Below are positions 53,121 to 62,367 of a DNA stretch of 64,000 nt, piece after piece (position 1 is the stretch's first letter; each line of letters starts with the position of its first letter). The notes beneath the pieces are model-generated. The model saw only the letters and a list, made by a program, of their open reading frames with translations, was not told the origin of the DNA and did no database searches. This stretch comes from Lachnospira eligens (GTDB lineage Bacteria > Bacillota > Clostridia > Lachnospirales > Lachnospiraceae), in contig NZ_WKRD01000003.1 of assembly GCF_009680455.1 (NCBI RefSeq), forward strand, positions 124,001-188,000. The letters run 5' to 3'. Made by a program: the position numbers and the translations under genes.

Positions 53121-55490
53121 ATGAAAATTTATTTTGACAAGCTTTACAGGTATGACAGATTACAGGAACCGGCAGGCATAGCACTTCCTTTTAAGGAAGG
53201 AGAGTTAAAGACTGCTGACAGGATAGCTATTACACAGAATGGCAGAAAATGCATGGTTCAGCCGAAGGTTACATCGAAGCATGCAGATGGAAGCATAAGA
53301 TACCTGTATGTGGATTTTCTTGCTGATATTCCGGCTAATAAGGGCGCAGTGCTTGAGTTTGAAAAAGAGTCTGATGGAAGCTGCGAAGAAAAGGGAGTAT
53401 CTGTTACTCAGACTGGACAGGGGCTGTGTGTTGACACAGGCTGTGTTACATTTACAGTAAAGAATAATTCCCAGAATATATTTGAAACACTTGATGATGG
53501 AAGAAAACATTATACCGCTCAGAATTTTGAAGGACCATATCTGAAAGATGATATGGGATTATACGACATTAATATTGGTGAGTGGAAGATTATAGATGCA
53601 GGTCCTGTAAAATGTGTAATCAGAGCTAAAGGAAGTAACATTCTTAATAATAAAAAAGTTGATTTTGAGATAACACTTACATCATATGCAGCTAAGTCAT
53701 GGATTGATGTATCATACAGAATTATTAATACGACTTATGATGAACTTCATATCAAATCACTGGTATTTTATGCAAAGCCTGATGAGACAGTCACTGCAAG
53801 TGATGATTTGTTTGATATGCACATTAATATGGGTAATGATTCTACCGGATGTGGAGATGTACTTACGGATAATTCTAAAGAGAATGGACCTGTGTATCAC
53901 ACAAGAGGAACCGGGGAATTAGAGATGATATCTGGGAAAGCACCTGTTTCCAATGTAAGAACACTTGTTGGAAGCTCTAATTATAAGACTGATTTCTATA
54001 TTGGAAGAGATGGAGTGCAGGTTAATAAGATTATCGATGATGCATATCTTGTAAAGGAAGCGAATGAACATTTTGCAGAGGTATTCTATGGTACATTTCT
54101 TGCAGATTATACTGATGGAAATGATGGATTGTGTATAACTGTATATCAGGCACAACAGAATTATCCGAAGGCAGTTAAGGCATATGACGGCGGAGTAGCT
54201 GTTATGCTTGTTCCAGAGGATATTGGAAATGTTGTTATGCAGTCTGGTATGGCAAAGGAACAGAGATTCCTGATGCATTTCCATGAACCGGATATGCAGA
54301 TGTGGGAGCTTGATAACAGAAGTACAATATACCAGATGCCTGACAGACCATGCATAGCACCAGAGGAATTCAAGAAGGCAGAAGTGTGTATGGATGTATT
54401 CCCTGAACATCTTGTGAATGAAGTTGAAATCGCACTTATTGCAAGGGCTGATAATCATTCAAGATGCTACGGCATGCTGAATTGGGGCGATTCTATTGAT
54501 ATGGGATATACTTTACAGGGAAGAGGCGGCGGAAAACCTGTATGGAGTAATAATGAATATGATTATCCGCATTCATGTGCTCTTATGTATGCAAGAACTG
54601 GAATCAGAAGATTCCTTGACTATTTAATAGTTTCAGCAAAGCATCAGATGGATGTTGATGTATGCCATTACAGCAAGAATCCATTAAGAATAGGTGGACA
54701 GTGGGAACATACAGCAGGTCATTGTAAGAATGGAATAATGGTATGCTCACATGAATGGGTTGAAGGAGTGATTGATTACTATCATTTTACGGGTGATGAG
54801 AGAGGTCTTGAGACAGCTATAAGTATAGGTGATAACATATTAAGACTTCTGGATACACCAATGTATGCAAAACCGGGAGAAGCCAATGCGAGAGAAACTG
54901 GCTGGGCTTTACGAGCACTTGTTGCATTATATGTGGAGACAAGAGATGAAAAATGGCTTGCAAAATGTGAGTGGATTATTGACAGCTTTAAGATATGGGA
55001 AGAGGAGTATGGCAACTGGCTTGCTCCATATACGGACAATACTCTTATAAGAGTAGGATTTATGATATCAGTAGCTGCAGGAAGCGTAATGAGATATTAC
55101 AGGGTATTCCCAAGAGAAGATATTAAGCAGATGCTTATAAGAGCAATTGATGATATTGTAGAGAATTGTACTCTTGACAATGGTTTGTTCTATTATAAGG
55201 AGCTTCCTTCACTTTCAAGGAATGGAAATAACACACTTCTTCTGGAATCACTGGCAATTGCCTATGAACTTACAGGTGATAAGAAATATCTTGAGTATGG
55301 TTTCAAAACATTTGAAACTAATATTAATAACACAGGCAGGGCAGGAGTTGGTTCTAAAAAGGTTATAGATGATGCTGTTATTGTTTCTGGTGACAGTACG
55401 AAAGGATTTGCACAGAGTTTTATACCACTTGTTACATATTATAAGGCACTTGGAGATACAGGATTAATTAATAATGTAAAGCTGTATTGA
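53121..55490 (+). CDS. YetA/PcRGLX-like protein, putative exo-rhamnogalacturonan lyase (PL26 family)
   Basis: 789 residues. Three regions fit the PcRGLX/YetA family: an N-terminal RIFT-type barrel (EPAGIALPFKEGEL), a central beta-sandwich (ITLTSYAAKSWIDVSYRI, AEVFYGTFLADY) and a C-terminal alpha/alpha toroid (SRCYGMLNWGD, QWEHTAGHCKNGIM). Such enzymes act on rhamnogalacturonan-I oligosaccharides of pectin; YetA itself is not biochemically settled, so activity is inferred. There is no signal peptide, hence cytoplasmic action on imported oligomers. The ATG follows GGAGGG; the frame is open much further upstream over nrdG but that is antisense. Confidence 0.78.
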   Translation: MKIYFDKLYRYDRLQEPAGIALPFKEGELKTADRIAITQNGRKCMVQPKVTSKHADGSIRYLYVDFLADIPANKGAVLEFEKESDGSCEEKGVSVTQTGQGLCVDTGCVTFTVKNNSQNIFETLDDGRKHYTAQNFEGPYLKDDMGLYDINIGEWKIIDAGPVKCVIRAKGSNILNNKKVDFEITLTSYAAKSWIDVSYRIINTTYDELHIKSLVFYAKPDETVTASDDLFDMHINMGNDSTGCGDVLTDNSKENGPVYHTRGTGELEMISGKAPVSNVRTLVGSSNYKTDFYIGRDGVQVNKIIDDAYLVKEANEHFAEVFYGTFLADYTDGNDGLCITVYQAQQNYPKAVKAYDGGVAVMLVPEDIGNVVMQSGMAKEQRFLMHFHEPDMQMWELDNRSTIYQMPDRPCIAPEEFKKAEVCMDVFPEHLVNEVEIALIARADNHSRCYGMLNWGDSIDMGYTLQGRGGGKPVWSNNEYDYPHSCALMYARTGIRRFLDYLIVSAKHQMDVDVCHYSKNPLRIGGQWEHTAGHCKNGIMVCSHEWVEGVIDYYHFTGDERGLETAISIGDNILRLLDTPMYAKPGEANARETGWALRALVALYVETRDEKWLAKCEWIIDSFKIWEEEYGNWLAPYTDNTLIRVGFMISVAAGSVMRYYRVFPREDIKQMLIRAIDDIVENCTLDNGLFYYKELPSLSRNGNNTLLLESLAIAYELTGDKKYLEYGFKTFETNINNTGRAGVGSKKVIDDAVIVSGDSTKGFAQSFIPLVTYYKALGDTGLINNVKLY

Positions 55491-55508
55491 TAATTGAGAT
55501 AAAGGTGC

Positions 55509-55607
55509 ATACAGAGTTTAATACGGTGAGAGAAAGCAAACGCGTTTCGCTTGGGCGGGCTTTCTCTCACCGTTCTTTTGTATATAGCAGCATTAACGCC
55601 CTCACAG
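55509..55607. repeat. Palindromic element, truncated copy 3
   Basis: Perfect inner stem ACGGTGAGAGAAAG / CTTTCTCTCACCGT; apex CAAACGCGTTTCGCTTGGGC; flanks ATACAGAGTTTAATACGG and GTTCTTTTGTATATAGCAGC match copy 2. The left outer arm is missing, so only the apical half is palindromic. Confidence 0.8.
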
Positions 55608-55626
55608 CTTGGAAAAGTCGCAGATA

Positions 55627-55655
55627 TTTACTGGTTTTTTTATGTAATATATAGT
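55627..55655 (+). promoter_or_regulatory. Promoter of the sugar isomerase-like gene
   Basis: TTTACT (55627-55632), 17-nt spacer, TATAGT (55650-55655), 45 nt before the start codon. Confidence 0.7.
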
Positions 55656-55700
55656 ATAATCTTTCAAAAGTGTTTGTAATTGACGGAAAGGTGGTTTTTT

Positions 55701-56561
55701 ATGAGAATCGGAATAAGAGCACATGATGTTGCATACGCTCCATTAGAGGAGCTTATACCTAATATACATGCACAGGGTTTTCACTGTATGCATATTGCAC
55801 TCAGTAAGTCTATTAAGGAGTTTAAGCCGGGCGTGGAGACTATGACTCCGGGACTCGCTATGTATATTAAGGAATTATGTACAGAGAATAAGGTTGATGT
55901 TGCAGTACTTGGCTGTTATCTTAACCTTTGCAATCCTAATCCTGAGAAGCATAAGGAGATTGTTGAGAAGTATAAGGCACATATAAGATTTGCAAGTATT
56001 CTTGGCTGTGGAGTTGTTGGTACTGAGACTGGTGCGGTTAATGAGGAGTATAAGTATGAGCCGGCTAATCACAGTGAGGAGGCACTTCAGTGCTTTATTG
56101 ATAATTTAAGGCCAATAGTTAAATATGCTGAACAGTTTGGTGTCATTGTAGCAATTGAGCCTGTATGGAAGCACATTGTATACACTGTCGAACGTGCAAG
56201 AAAGGTGCTTGACGCTATTGATTCACCTAACCTTCAGATTATATTCGACCCGGTTAACCTGTTATGTGTTGATAATCTTGCACAGCAGGATGAGATTATT
56301 GAGAAAGCATTTGACCTGTTATTAAAGGATATTGCTGTTGTTCACTGCAAGGATTATATTGTTGAAGGCAGTGAGCTTAAGTCAGTGGCAGCAGGTACAG
56401 GAAAGGGTAATCCGGTGACCGGAGGAGGTCTTAATTATCCACTTCTGTTAAAGAAGATTAAGGAGCATAAGCCATATGTACACTGCACACTGGAAAATAC
56501 TGTTCCTGAGAATGCAGTGGCTACAAGAGAATTTATGGAAAGAACATATGCCAGTGTATAA
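55701..56561 (+). CDS. Sugar phosphate isomerase/epimerase-like TIM barrel
   Basis: 286 residues of the xylose-isomerase-like/AP-endonuclease-2 family. Metal-binding residues fit the pattern: Glu in IAIEPVWKH, Asp in IIFDPVNLL, His in VVHCKDY and Glu in CTLENTV. Substrate cannot be read; neighbouring the pectin-lyase-like gene, a sugar acid or rhamnose derivative is plausible. AAAGGTGG precedes the ATG. It has its own promoter after palindrome copy 3. Confidence 0.82.
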   Translation: MRIGIRAHDVAYAPLEELIPNIHAQGFHCMHIALSKSIKEFKPGVETMTPGLAMYIKELCTENKVDVAVLGCYLNLCNPNPEKHKEIVEKYKAHIRFASILGCGVVGTETGAVNEEYKYEPANHSEEALQCFIDNLRPIVKYAEQFGVIVAIEPVWKHIVYTVERARKVLDAIDSPNLQIIFDPVNLLCVDNLAQQDEIIEKAFDLLLKDIAVVHCKDYIVEGSELKSVAAGTGKGNPVTGGGLNYPLLLKKIKEHKPYVHCTLENTVPENAVATREFMERTYASV

Positions 56562-56617
56562 ATAATGGGCTTAAGAAAACTATAACGCTGGACAATTACC
56601 AGAGAATGGAGGCACGT

Positions 56618-58918
56618 ATGCCAGAGAATATAGAGTTACCAGGCGCAAGCCATAACAAAACTAATCAGGTTGAAAGAGCGGTGGATACACCAGCAGATTT
56701 TACAAGTCCTGAGGAATTATATAAGGATCTTATTGCGGCTATAAAGAAATACCACCCATCTACAGATCTGTCTGATATCGAGAAGGCATACGAGACCGCA
56801 AGAAAGGCACATGAGGGACAGTTCAGAAAATCGGGTGAGCCATATATAATCCACCCTTTATGTGTTGCTATTATTCTGGCTGAATTAGAGCTTGATAAGG
56901 AGTCAATTATTGCAGGTCTTCTTCATGATGTTGTTGAAGATACAGTTATGACAACTGAAGATGTTGCAAAAGAATTTGGTGATGAGGTAGCACTGTTAGT
57001 AGATGGTGTAACAAAGCTGACACAGCTCAATTACCAGCATGATAAGATTGAGGTCCAGGCAGAAAACCTTAGAAAAATGTTCCTTGCAATGGCAAAGGAT
57101 ATAAGAGTTATCCTTATAAAGCTTGCCGACAGACTGCATAATATGCGTACAATGCAGTATCAGTCGCCGGCAAAGCAGATTGAGAAATCAAGAGAGACAA
57201 TGGAAATATATGCTCCAATAGCCCACAGGTTAGGTATTTCCAAGATTAAGGTAGAGCTTGATGATTTATCAATGAAATATCTTATGCCTGATGTATATAA
57301 TGATCTTGTTGAACAGGTCAACTTAAACAGACCAGGCAGGGAAGCATTTATAAAGAGCATAATTAAAGAAGTCGGCATGCATATAAGCAATGCCGGTATT
57401 GAGGCTGAGATAGACGGAAGAGTTAAGCATTTCTTCTCAATCTACAGAAAAATGGTCAACCAGAATAAGACGCTTGACCAGATATATGACATATTTGCAG
57501 TAAGAATCAAGGTTGACACAGTAAAAGACTGTTATGCGGCACTTGGTGTAATACACGAAATGTATAAGCCTATTCCAGGACGTTTCAAGGATTATATCGC
57601 CATGCCTAAGCCTAATAATTACCAGTCGCTCCATACAACACTTATTGCATCTAACGGACAGCCGTTTGAGATACAGATAAGAACTTACGAAATGCATAAG
57701 ATTGCTGAGTATGGTATTGCAGCCCACTGGAAATATAAAGAGGGAAAAACTGGCGAGAAGGACAATCAGAGTGAGGAAGCAAAGCTTAGCTGGTTAAGAC
57801 AGATTCTTGAATGGCAGAAGGAAATGTCTGATAACAAGGAATTCTTATCATCAATCAAGAATGACCTTAACCTTTTCTCAGACAGCGTATACTGCTTTAC
57901 ACCTACGGGTGATGTCAAGAACCTTCCGGCAGGCTCATGCCCTATAGATTTTGCGTACAGCATTCACAGTGCTGTAGGTAATAAGATGGTAGGAGCGAGA
58001 GTTAATGGAAAGCTTGTTACTATTGATTATGTTATTAAGAATGGTGACAGAATCGAGATTATAACATCGCAGAATTCAAAAGGACCAAGCCGTGACTGGC
58101 TTTCAATTGTAAAGAGCACACAGGCAAAGAATAAGATTAACCAGTGGTTTAAGCAGGAGTTAAAGGAAGATAATATCATTAAGGGCAAGGAAATGGTTGC
58201 TAACTACTGTAAGACTAAAGGAATTGTTCTTTCTGATATTACCAAGCCTGAATATGTTGAAAAATGTCTTAACAAATATGGCTTTAAAGACTGGGATTCT
58301 ATTCTTGCAGCCGTTGGACATGGTGCACTTAAAGAGAGTCAGATAGTAAACAGGCTTAATGAGGAGCATTTAAAGACCAAGAAGGCAGAAGTTACAGACA
58401 AAGATGTGCTTGAGGAAATCGTTGCCGCTGAGTCTAAGGAAAAGGCAAAGAAGAAGGAAGGCAAGGGTGGAATTGTCGTTAAGGGAATCCATGATGTTGC
58501 TGTCAGATTTTCAAAGTGCTGTAATCCGGTACCTGGTGATGAGATTGTCGGATTCGTTACAAGAGGAAGAGGTATATCAATTCACAGAACAGACTGTGTT
58601 AATATAATCAACTTCCCGGCTAATGAACGTGCTCGTCTTATAGAGGCTGAATGGGAGCAGGGACAGACAGCAGGCGATACCTATGAGGTTGAAATCAACA
58701 TATTTGCCAACAACAGAACCGGACTTATTGTTGATATATCAAGGATGTTCACAGAAGCAGAGATTGATGTAAAGTCTATGAACTGCCGTCTTAATAAGAA
58801 AGAATTTGCTACCATAAGTGTCGGTTTTGATATTCATGGCAAGGAAGAGCTTAACAGAATTATAGATAAATTGAGAAAGATAGACGGAGTTACTGATATA
58901 ACAAGAACTGCCGGCTAA
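56618..58918 (+). CDS. relA: Bifunctional (p)ppGpp synthetase/hydrolase (long RSH)
   Basis: 766 residues. HD hydrolase domain intact (HPLCVAIILAELELDKESIIAGLLHDVVEDT, DRLHNMRTM), synthetase domain (DIFAVRIKV, EIQIRTYEMHKIAEYGIAAHW), TGS (VYCFTPTGDVKNLPAGSCPIDFAYSIHSAVG), zinc-finger/helical region with CCNPVPGDEIVGF, and ACT at the end. Both activities should be present. The ATG follows ATGGAGG. It is followed 16 nt later by an MBL gene, a common Firmicute order. Confidence 0.96.
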   Translation: MPENIELPGASHNKTNQVERAVDTPADFTSPEELYKDLIAAIKKYHPSTDLSDIEKAYETARKAHEGQFRKSGEPYIIHPLCVAIILAELELDKESIIAGLLHDVVEDTVMTTEDVAKEFGDEVALLVDGVTKLTQLNYQHDKIEVQAENLRKMFLAMAKDIRVILIKLADRLHNMRTMQYQSPAKQIEKSRETMEIYAPIAHRLGISKIKVELDDLSMKYLMPDVYNDLVEQVNLNRPGREAFIKSIIKEVGMHISNAGIEAEIDGRVKHFFSIYRKMVNQNKTLDQIYDIFAVRIKVDTVKDCYAALGVIHEMYKPIPGRFKDYIAMPKPNNYQSLHTTLIASNGQPFEIQIRTYEMHKIAEYGIAAHWKYKEGKTGEKDNQSEEAKLSWLRQILEWQKEMSDNKEFLSSIKNDLNLFSDSVYCFTPTGDVKNLPAGSCPIDFAYSIHSAVGNKMVGARVNGKLVTIDYVIKNGDRIEIITSQNSKGPSRDWLSIVKSTQAKNKINQWFKQELKEDNIIKGKEMVANYCKTKGIVLSDITKPEYVEKCLNKYGFKDWDSILAAVGHGALKESQIVNRLNEEHLKTKKAEVTDKDVLEEIVAAESKEKAKKKEGKGGIVVKGIHDVAVRFSKCCNPVPGDEIVGFVTRGRGISIHRTDCVNIINFPANERARLIEAEWEQGQTAGDTYEVEINIFANNRTGLIVDISRMFTEAEIDVKSMNCRLNKKEFATISVGFDIHGKEELNRIIDKLRKIDGVTDITRTAG

Positions 58919-58934
58919 GAAAGGTTTGCAGATT

Positions 58935-59558
58935 ATGATTAAGATAGAATCAAGAGTATTGGGACCGGTAGCTACTAACTGCTATCTTATAATTAACTTA
59001 GATAACAACGAGAGCATTATTGTTGACCCGGCAGATTCACCAGAGTCTATATATGATATGGTTGTGCGTTCAGCAAGCAGGCCACAGGCAATACTTCTTA
59101 CACATGGACATTTTGACCATATAGGTGCGGCTAATGAGGTGCGTGAGCATTATGGAATTAAGATATATGCATCATGTGACGAGGAAAAGCTTCTTGCTTC
59201 ACCTGCAAGAAACCTGTCGAATGCATACGGCATGAGTCTTAGGGTTATAGCAGATGTACTTCATAATGATGGAGATATTCTTGAACTTGCAGGACTTAAG
59301 ATAAAAGCAATCCATACACCGGGACATACAGCAGGTGGAACATGCTATTATATCGAATCAGACAAGACACTTATGTCAGGTGATACACTTTTTGCCGGTT
59401 CAGTCGGAAGAACAGATTACCCTACAGCAAGCTCTGCTGCAATGATGGAGTCGCTTCATGACAAGCTCTGCAAGCTCCCTGATGATACAGATGTATATCC
59501 CGGACATGGGGAGTTCACAACGATTGGATATGAAAAGCAGAACAATCCGTTTATGTGA
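58935..59558 (+). CDS. MBL-fold metallohydrolase (glyoxalase II-like)
   Basis: 207 residues. The zinc motif THGHFDHIGAA, then GHTAGGTCYY, SGDTLFAGSVGRTD and the final His in PGHGEFTTIG form the complete binuclear site. Begins MIKIESRVLGPVATNCYLI as in the YqgX/GloB-like group that follows relA and dtd in many Firmicutes. Thioester hydrolysis is likely; substrate unproven. A TTG three codons earlier is too near the AAAGG site. Confidence 0.9.
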   Translation: MIKIESRVLGPVATNCYLIINLDNNESIIVDPADSPESIYDMVVRSASRPQAILLTHGHFDHIGAANEVREHYGIKIYASCDEEKLLASPARNLSNAYGMSLRVIADVLHNDGDILELAGLKIKAIHTPGHTAGGTCYYIESDKTLMSGDTLFAGSVGRTDYPTASSAAMMESLHDKLCKLPDDTDVYPGHGEFTTIGYEKQNNPFM

Positions 59559-59716
59559 TGCCCGCAAGAGAAAAGGAAGCAACGCGAAGCGTTATTTACT
59601 TTTCGCGGGCATCAACGAGCAAACAGCCTGCGAAGCAGGCGGAGAAGCACGATAGTGCGGGTTTGCGAGTATGGAATCAGCAGGCGAAAAGAAACTGACG
59701 CGAAAAGGAAGCAACG
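59557..59716. repeat. Hairpin-rich unit between 15-bp direct repeats, supplying the hemZ ribosome site
   Basis: GAAAAGGAAGCAACG occurs at 59570-59584 and 59702-59716; the second copy is the ribosome site of hemZ. Between and around them: GATGCCCGC / GCGGGCATC (59557-59613) with inner GAAAAG / CTTTTC, then GCAAAC / GTTTGC enclosing two hairpins GCCTGC-gaa-GCAGGC and GCAC-gata-GTGC, a three-way-junction shape. No ORF. Confidence 0.7.
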
Positions 59717-61132
59717 ATGATATATATTAAGATTGATAATGATGTATTTTATGATGATGCGGTTGTGCTTGTCCGTTCATTTTATCCAAGAACTGAGGTT
59801 ATGGCACTAAAGGCAGATTCCAAACCGGAAGAGAAAGATGAGATTCTTTCAATAGAAGTTCCTGATGTCACAGGGCTTGATAAGAAGAATGCCCACGAAG
59901 TGTTTAAGGACAGCTTATATAAGAAGCTTTCAGAAAAGACAGGCAAGAAGCTGCCGTGGGGATATCTTACAGGAGTAAGACCAAGTAAGATTGCGTATAC
60001 AATGCTTGAAGAGGGGGCAACCAAGGAACAGATTAAGAAACATTTTATGGACAAGCATTATGCAAGTGAAGAAAAGGCTGAACTTGCGCTCACAGTAGCA
60101 AGGAAAGAACTGGATATACTTACAGATATGGATTATAAGACAGGTTACAGCCTGTATATTGGAATTCCGTTCTGCCCAAGTATCTGCCTGTACTGTTCCT
60201 TTTCATCATATGCACTTGGTGCATACAAAGATTATGTGGATAATTATGTGGATGCACTTATTAAGGAGATAAGATTCGTCGCTGAATCCATGAAAGGCAG
60301 AAGACTTGATACAGTGTACATGGGTGGCGGAACACCTACAACTTTGAGTGCAGAACAGTTAGATAAAGTACTGACAGTGGTTGAAGAAGCATTTGACTTG
60401 AGCAGATGCCGTGAACTTACTGTAGAAGCCGGCAGACCGGACAGCGTGACACCAGATAAATTCAAGGTTCTTAAAGCTCATAATGTGGGAAGAATATCTA
60501 TTAATCCGCAGACAATGAATCAGAAAACACTTGATTTAATCGGAAGAAAGCATACGGTTGAAGATATTAAGAATGCTTATGCAATGGCAAGAGAAGCAGG
60601 ACTTGATAATATCAACATGGATATGATTCTTGGGCTTCCGGGAGAGGGTGTAGACGAGGTTTACCATACACTTAATGAAATTAAGGCGATGAGACCGGAG
60701 AGTCTTACTGTTCATTCACTTGCAATTAAGAGAGCTTCAAGACTTAACATATTGCGTCAGCAGTACACAGAGCTTTCAATTAAGAACACAGACAGTATTA
60801 TCGCGATGACTGAGCAGACAGCAAGAGATCTTAACATGCAGCCTTATTATATGTACCGTCAGAAGAATATGGCTGGTAATTTTGAGAATGTAGGTTATGC
60901 AGTTGCTGGACTTGAATGCATATATAATATTCTTATTATGGAAGAAAAGCAGACGATAATTGCGTGCGGCGCAGGTGCTTCAACTAAGGTTGTGTTCCAT
61001 AATGAAGGTGATGAAAACCATTCTGTGCGTATTGAGCGAATCGAGAATGTCAAAGATGTCAGAAGCTATGTTGAGAGAATTGATGAGATGATTGAGAGAA
61101 AGCGGAAGTTCTTTGGGGAGAATGAGTTTTGA
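59717..61132 (+). CDS. hemZ: HemZ-type radical SAM protein (coproporphyrinogen dehydrogenase-like)
   Basis: 471 residues. An N-terminal ~160-residue extension (ending KTGYSLYIGIPFC) is characteristic of HemZ, followed by CPSICLYCSFSSY, the CxxxCxxC cluster, and MGGGTPTTL. Like HemZ relatives it resembles HemN, but true coproporphyrinogen activity is doubtful in this group, and no other heme genes are nearby; a heme chaperone or other radical role is possible. The start codon directly follows a direct-repeat copy that provides AAAAGGA. Confidence 0.87.
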   Translation: MIYIKIDNDVFYDDAVVLVRSFYPRTEVMALKADSKPEEKDEILSIEVPDVTGLDKKNAHEVFKDSLYKKLSEKTGKKLPWGYLTGVRPSKIAYTMLEEGATKEQIKKHFMDKHYASEEKAELALTVARKELDILTDMDYKTGYSLYIGIPFCPSICLYCSFSSYALGAYKDYVDNYVDALIKEIRFVAESMKGRRLDTVYMGGGTPTTLSAEQLDKVLTVVEEAFDLSRCRELTVEAGRPDSVTPDKFKVLKAHNVGRISINPQTMNQKTLDLIGRKHTVEDIKNAYAMAREAGLDNINMDMILGLPGEGVDEVYHTLNEIKAMRPESLTVHSLAIKRASRLNILRQQYTELSIKNTDSIIAMTEQTARDLNMQPYYMYRQKNMAGNFENVGYAVAGLECIYNILIMEEKQTIIACGAGASTKVVFHNEGDENHSVRIERIENVKDVRSYVERIDEMIERKRKFFGENEF

Positions 61133-61161
61133 TAGAATAATTGTTTGGAAATGAGGGCAGT

Positions 61162-62337
61162 ATGATTAAAAAAATATTTATAGATAATTTTAAATCATTG
61201 AATGATTTTACAATAGAATTAAAACCTCTGACAGTTATTGTAGGTAATAATGCAATGGGAAAGAGTTCTATACTGCAGGCAGTATCATTTTTGGCTAACT
61301 GTACAGTAGATGATTTTAGAATAATATTAGAACGTCGAAACTGGTCTGTTAATAATATAAAATCAAGGGTAGGAAATTCAAATAATTCAAGAATTACATT
61401 TGAAACAACGGTTCAGCTTGGAGATGATGAATTACGTTGGAAGATGGTATTACAGACAAATGTAAAAAAGAATACAATCCATCTTATCTCAGAAAGTATA
61501 ATTGATATATTGAAAGATGAGGTGCTGTTAGAATATAGGAATACTGCCGGTGGTTTTATAAATGATGATGGTGAACTTATAGATATTCCTGCTAATTTTA
61601 TCGTATCAAGCTCATGTATGAAAATTATAAAAGGAATCAAAAATGTTGGGTACAGATTAAAAAAAATAGCTGATTTTTTCGAAAATTCAGCTTCGTTTGA
61701 ACTTTTATCACCAAAAGATATGAGACTTTCAAGCAGAGGAGAAGTTAAAACTATAGGTGAGTCAGGAAGAAATCTGCCTTCATTTATAAAACAAATGAAT
61801 AATATTCAAAAAGAACATTTTATGACTAAAGTGAAAAAGATTCTTGGAGAAAGAATAGATGATGTTTCAGCGTCAATTCAGGGTAAACCAGGTTGGACTC
61901 AGATAAATGTAAAAGAACATTATAAATGCAAGGATATAGAGTTTTCATCTAAAGAAATAAGTGATGGTATATTAAGAGTTCTTGCGTTTGTGGCAATTAC
62001 AGAAATAGATGCGTCTGATTCTGTTTTTTTGATGGATGAGATTGAAAATGGTATAAATGTAGATTATGCAGAACCTTTAATGAAAGTATTGAGTCAGATG
62101 TATGAGGATAGTTCCCATCAATTAATAGTGACAACGCATAGTACAGTCTTCCTGGATTATGTAGGATATGAGCAGATAGTATTTTTGTGTAGAGATGATA
62201 ATGGAATAACAAGGGCACAGTATATGTTTGAAAATGAGGCATTGAAAGAAAAACTAGAATATATGTACCCAGGTGAGATTATACTTAATATGTCACAAGG
62301 AGAGATAGCTGAAATGCTTTTAAAGGGTAGCAAATAG
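61162..62337 (+). CDS. AAA family ATPase (RecF/OLD-like), first gene of a two-gene module
   Basis: 391 residues. IDNFKSLNDFTIELKPLTVI leads into Walker A GNNAMGKSS at 28-36; signature-like EISDGILRVLAF; Walker B SVFLMDEIENGIN near 287-299; switch His in VTTHSTVFLDYV. No nuclease domain is fused, but the next gene, 30 nt downstream, encodes a separate TOPRIM-like DUF4276 protein. Such ATPase + effector pairs resemble AbiL- and PARIS-type abortive infection systems. The ATG follows GAGGG; a TTG seven codons earlier has no site. Its base composition is more AT-rich than the hemZ gene before it, hinting at transfer. Confidence 0.82.
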   Translation: MIKKIFIDNFKSLNDFTIELKPLTVIVGNNAMGKSSILQAVSFLANCTVDDFRIILERRNWSVNNIKSRVGNSNNSRITFETTVQLGDDELRWKMVLQTNVKKNTIHLISESIIDILKDEVLLEYRNTAGGFINDDGELIDIPANFIVSSSCMKIIKGIKNVGYRLKKIADFFENSASFELLSPKDMRLSSRGEVKTIGESGRNLPSFIKQMNNIQKEHFMTKVKKILGERIDDVSASIQGKPGWTQINVKEHYKCKDIEFSSKEISDGILRVLAFVAITEIDASDSVFLMDEIENGINVDYAEPLMKVLSQMYEDSSHQLIVTTHSTVFLDYVGYEQIVFLCRDDNGITRAQYMFENEALKEKLEYMYPGEIILNMSQGEIAEMLLKGSK

Positions 62338-62367
62338 GCTTGTATATACAAAGAAAGCGGGATAAGA

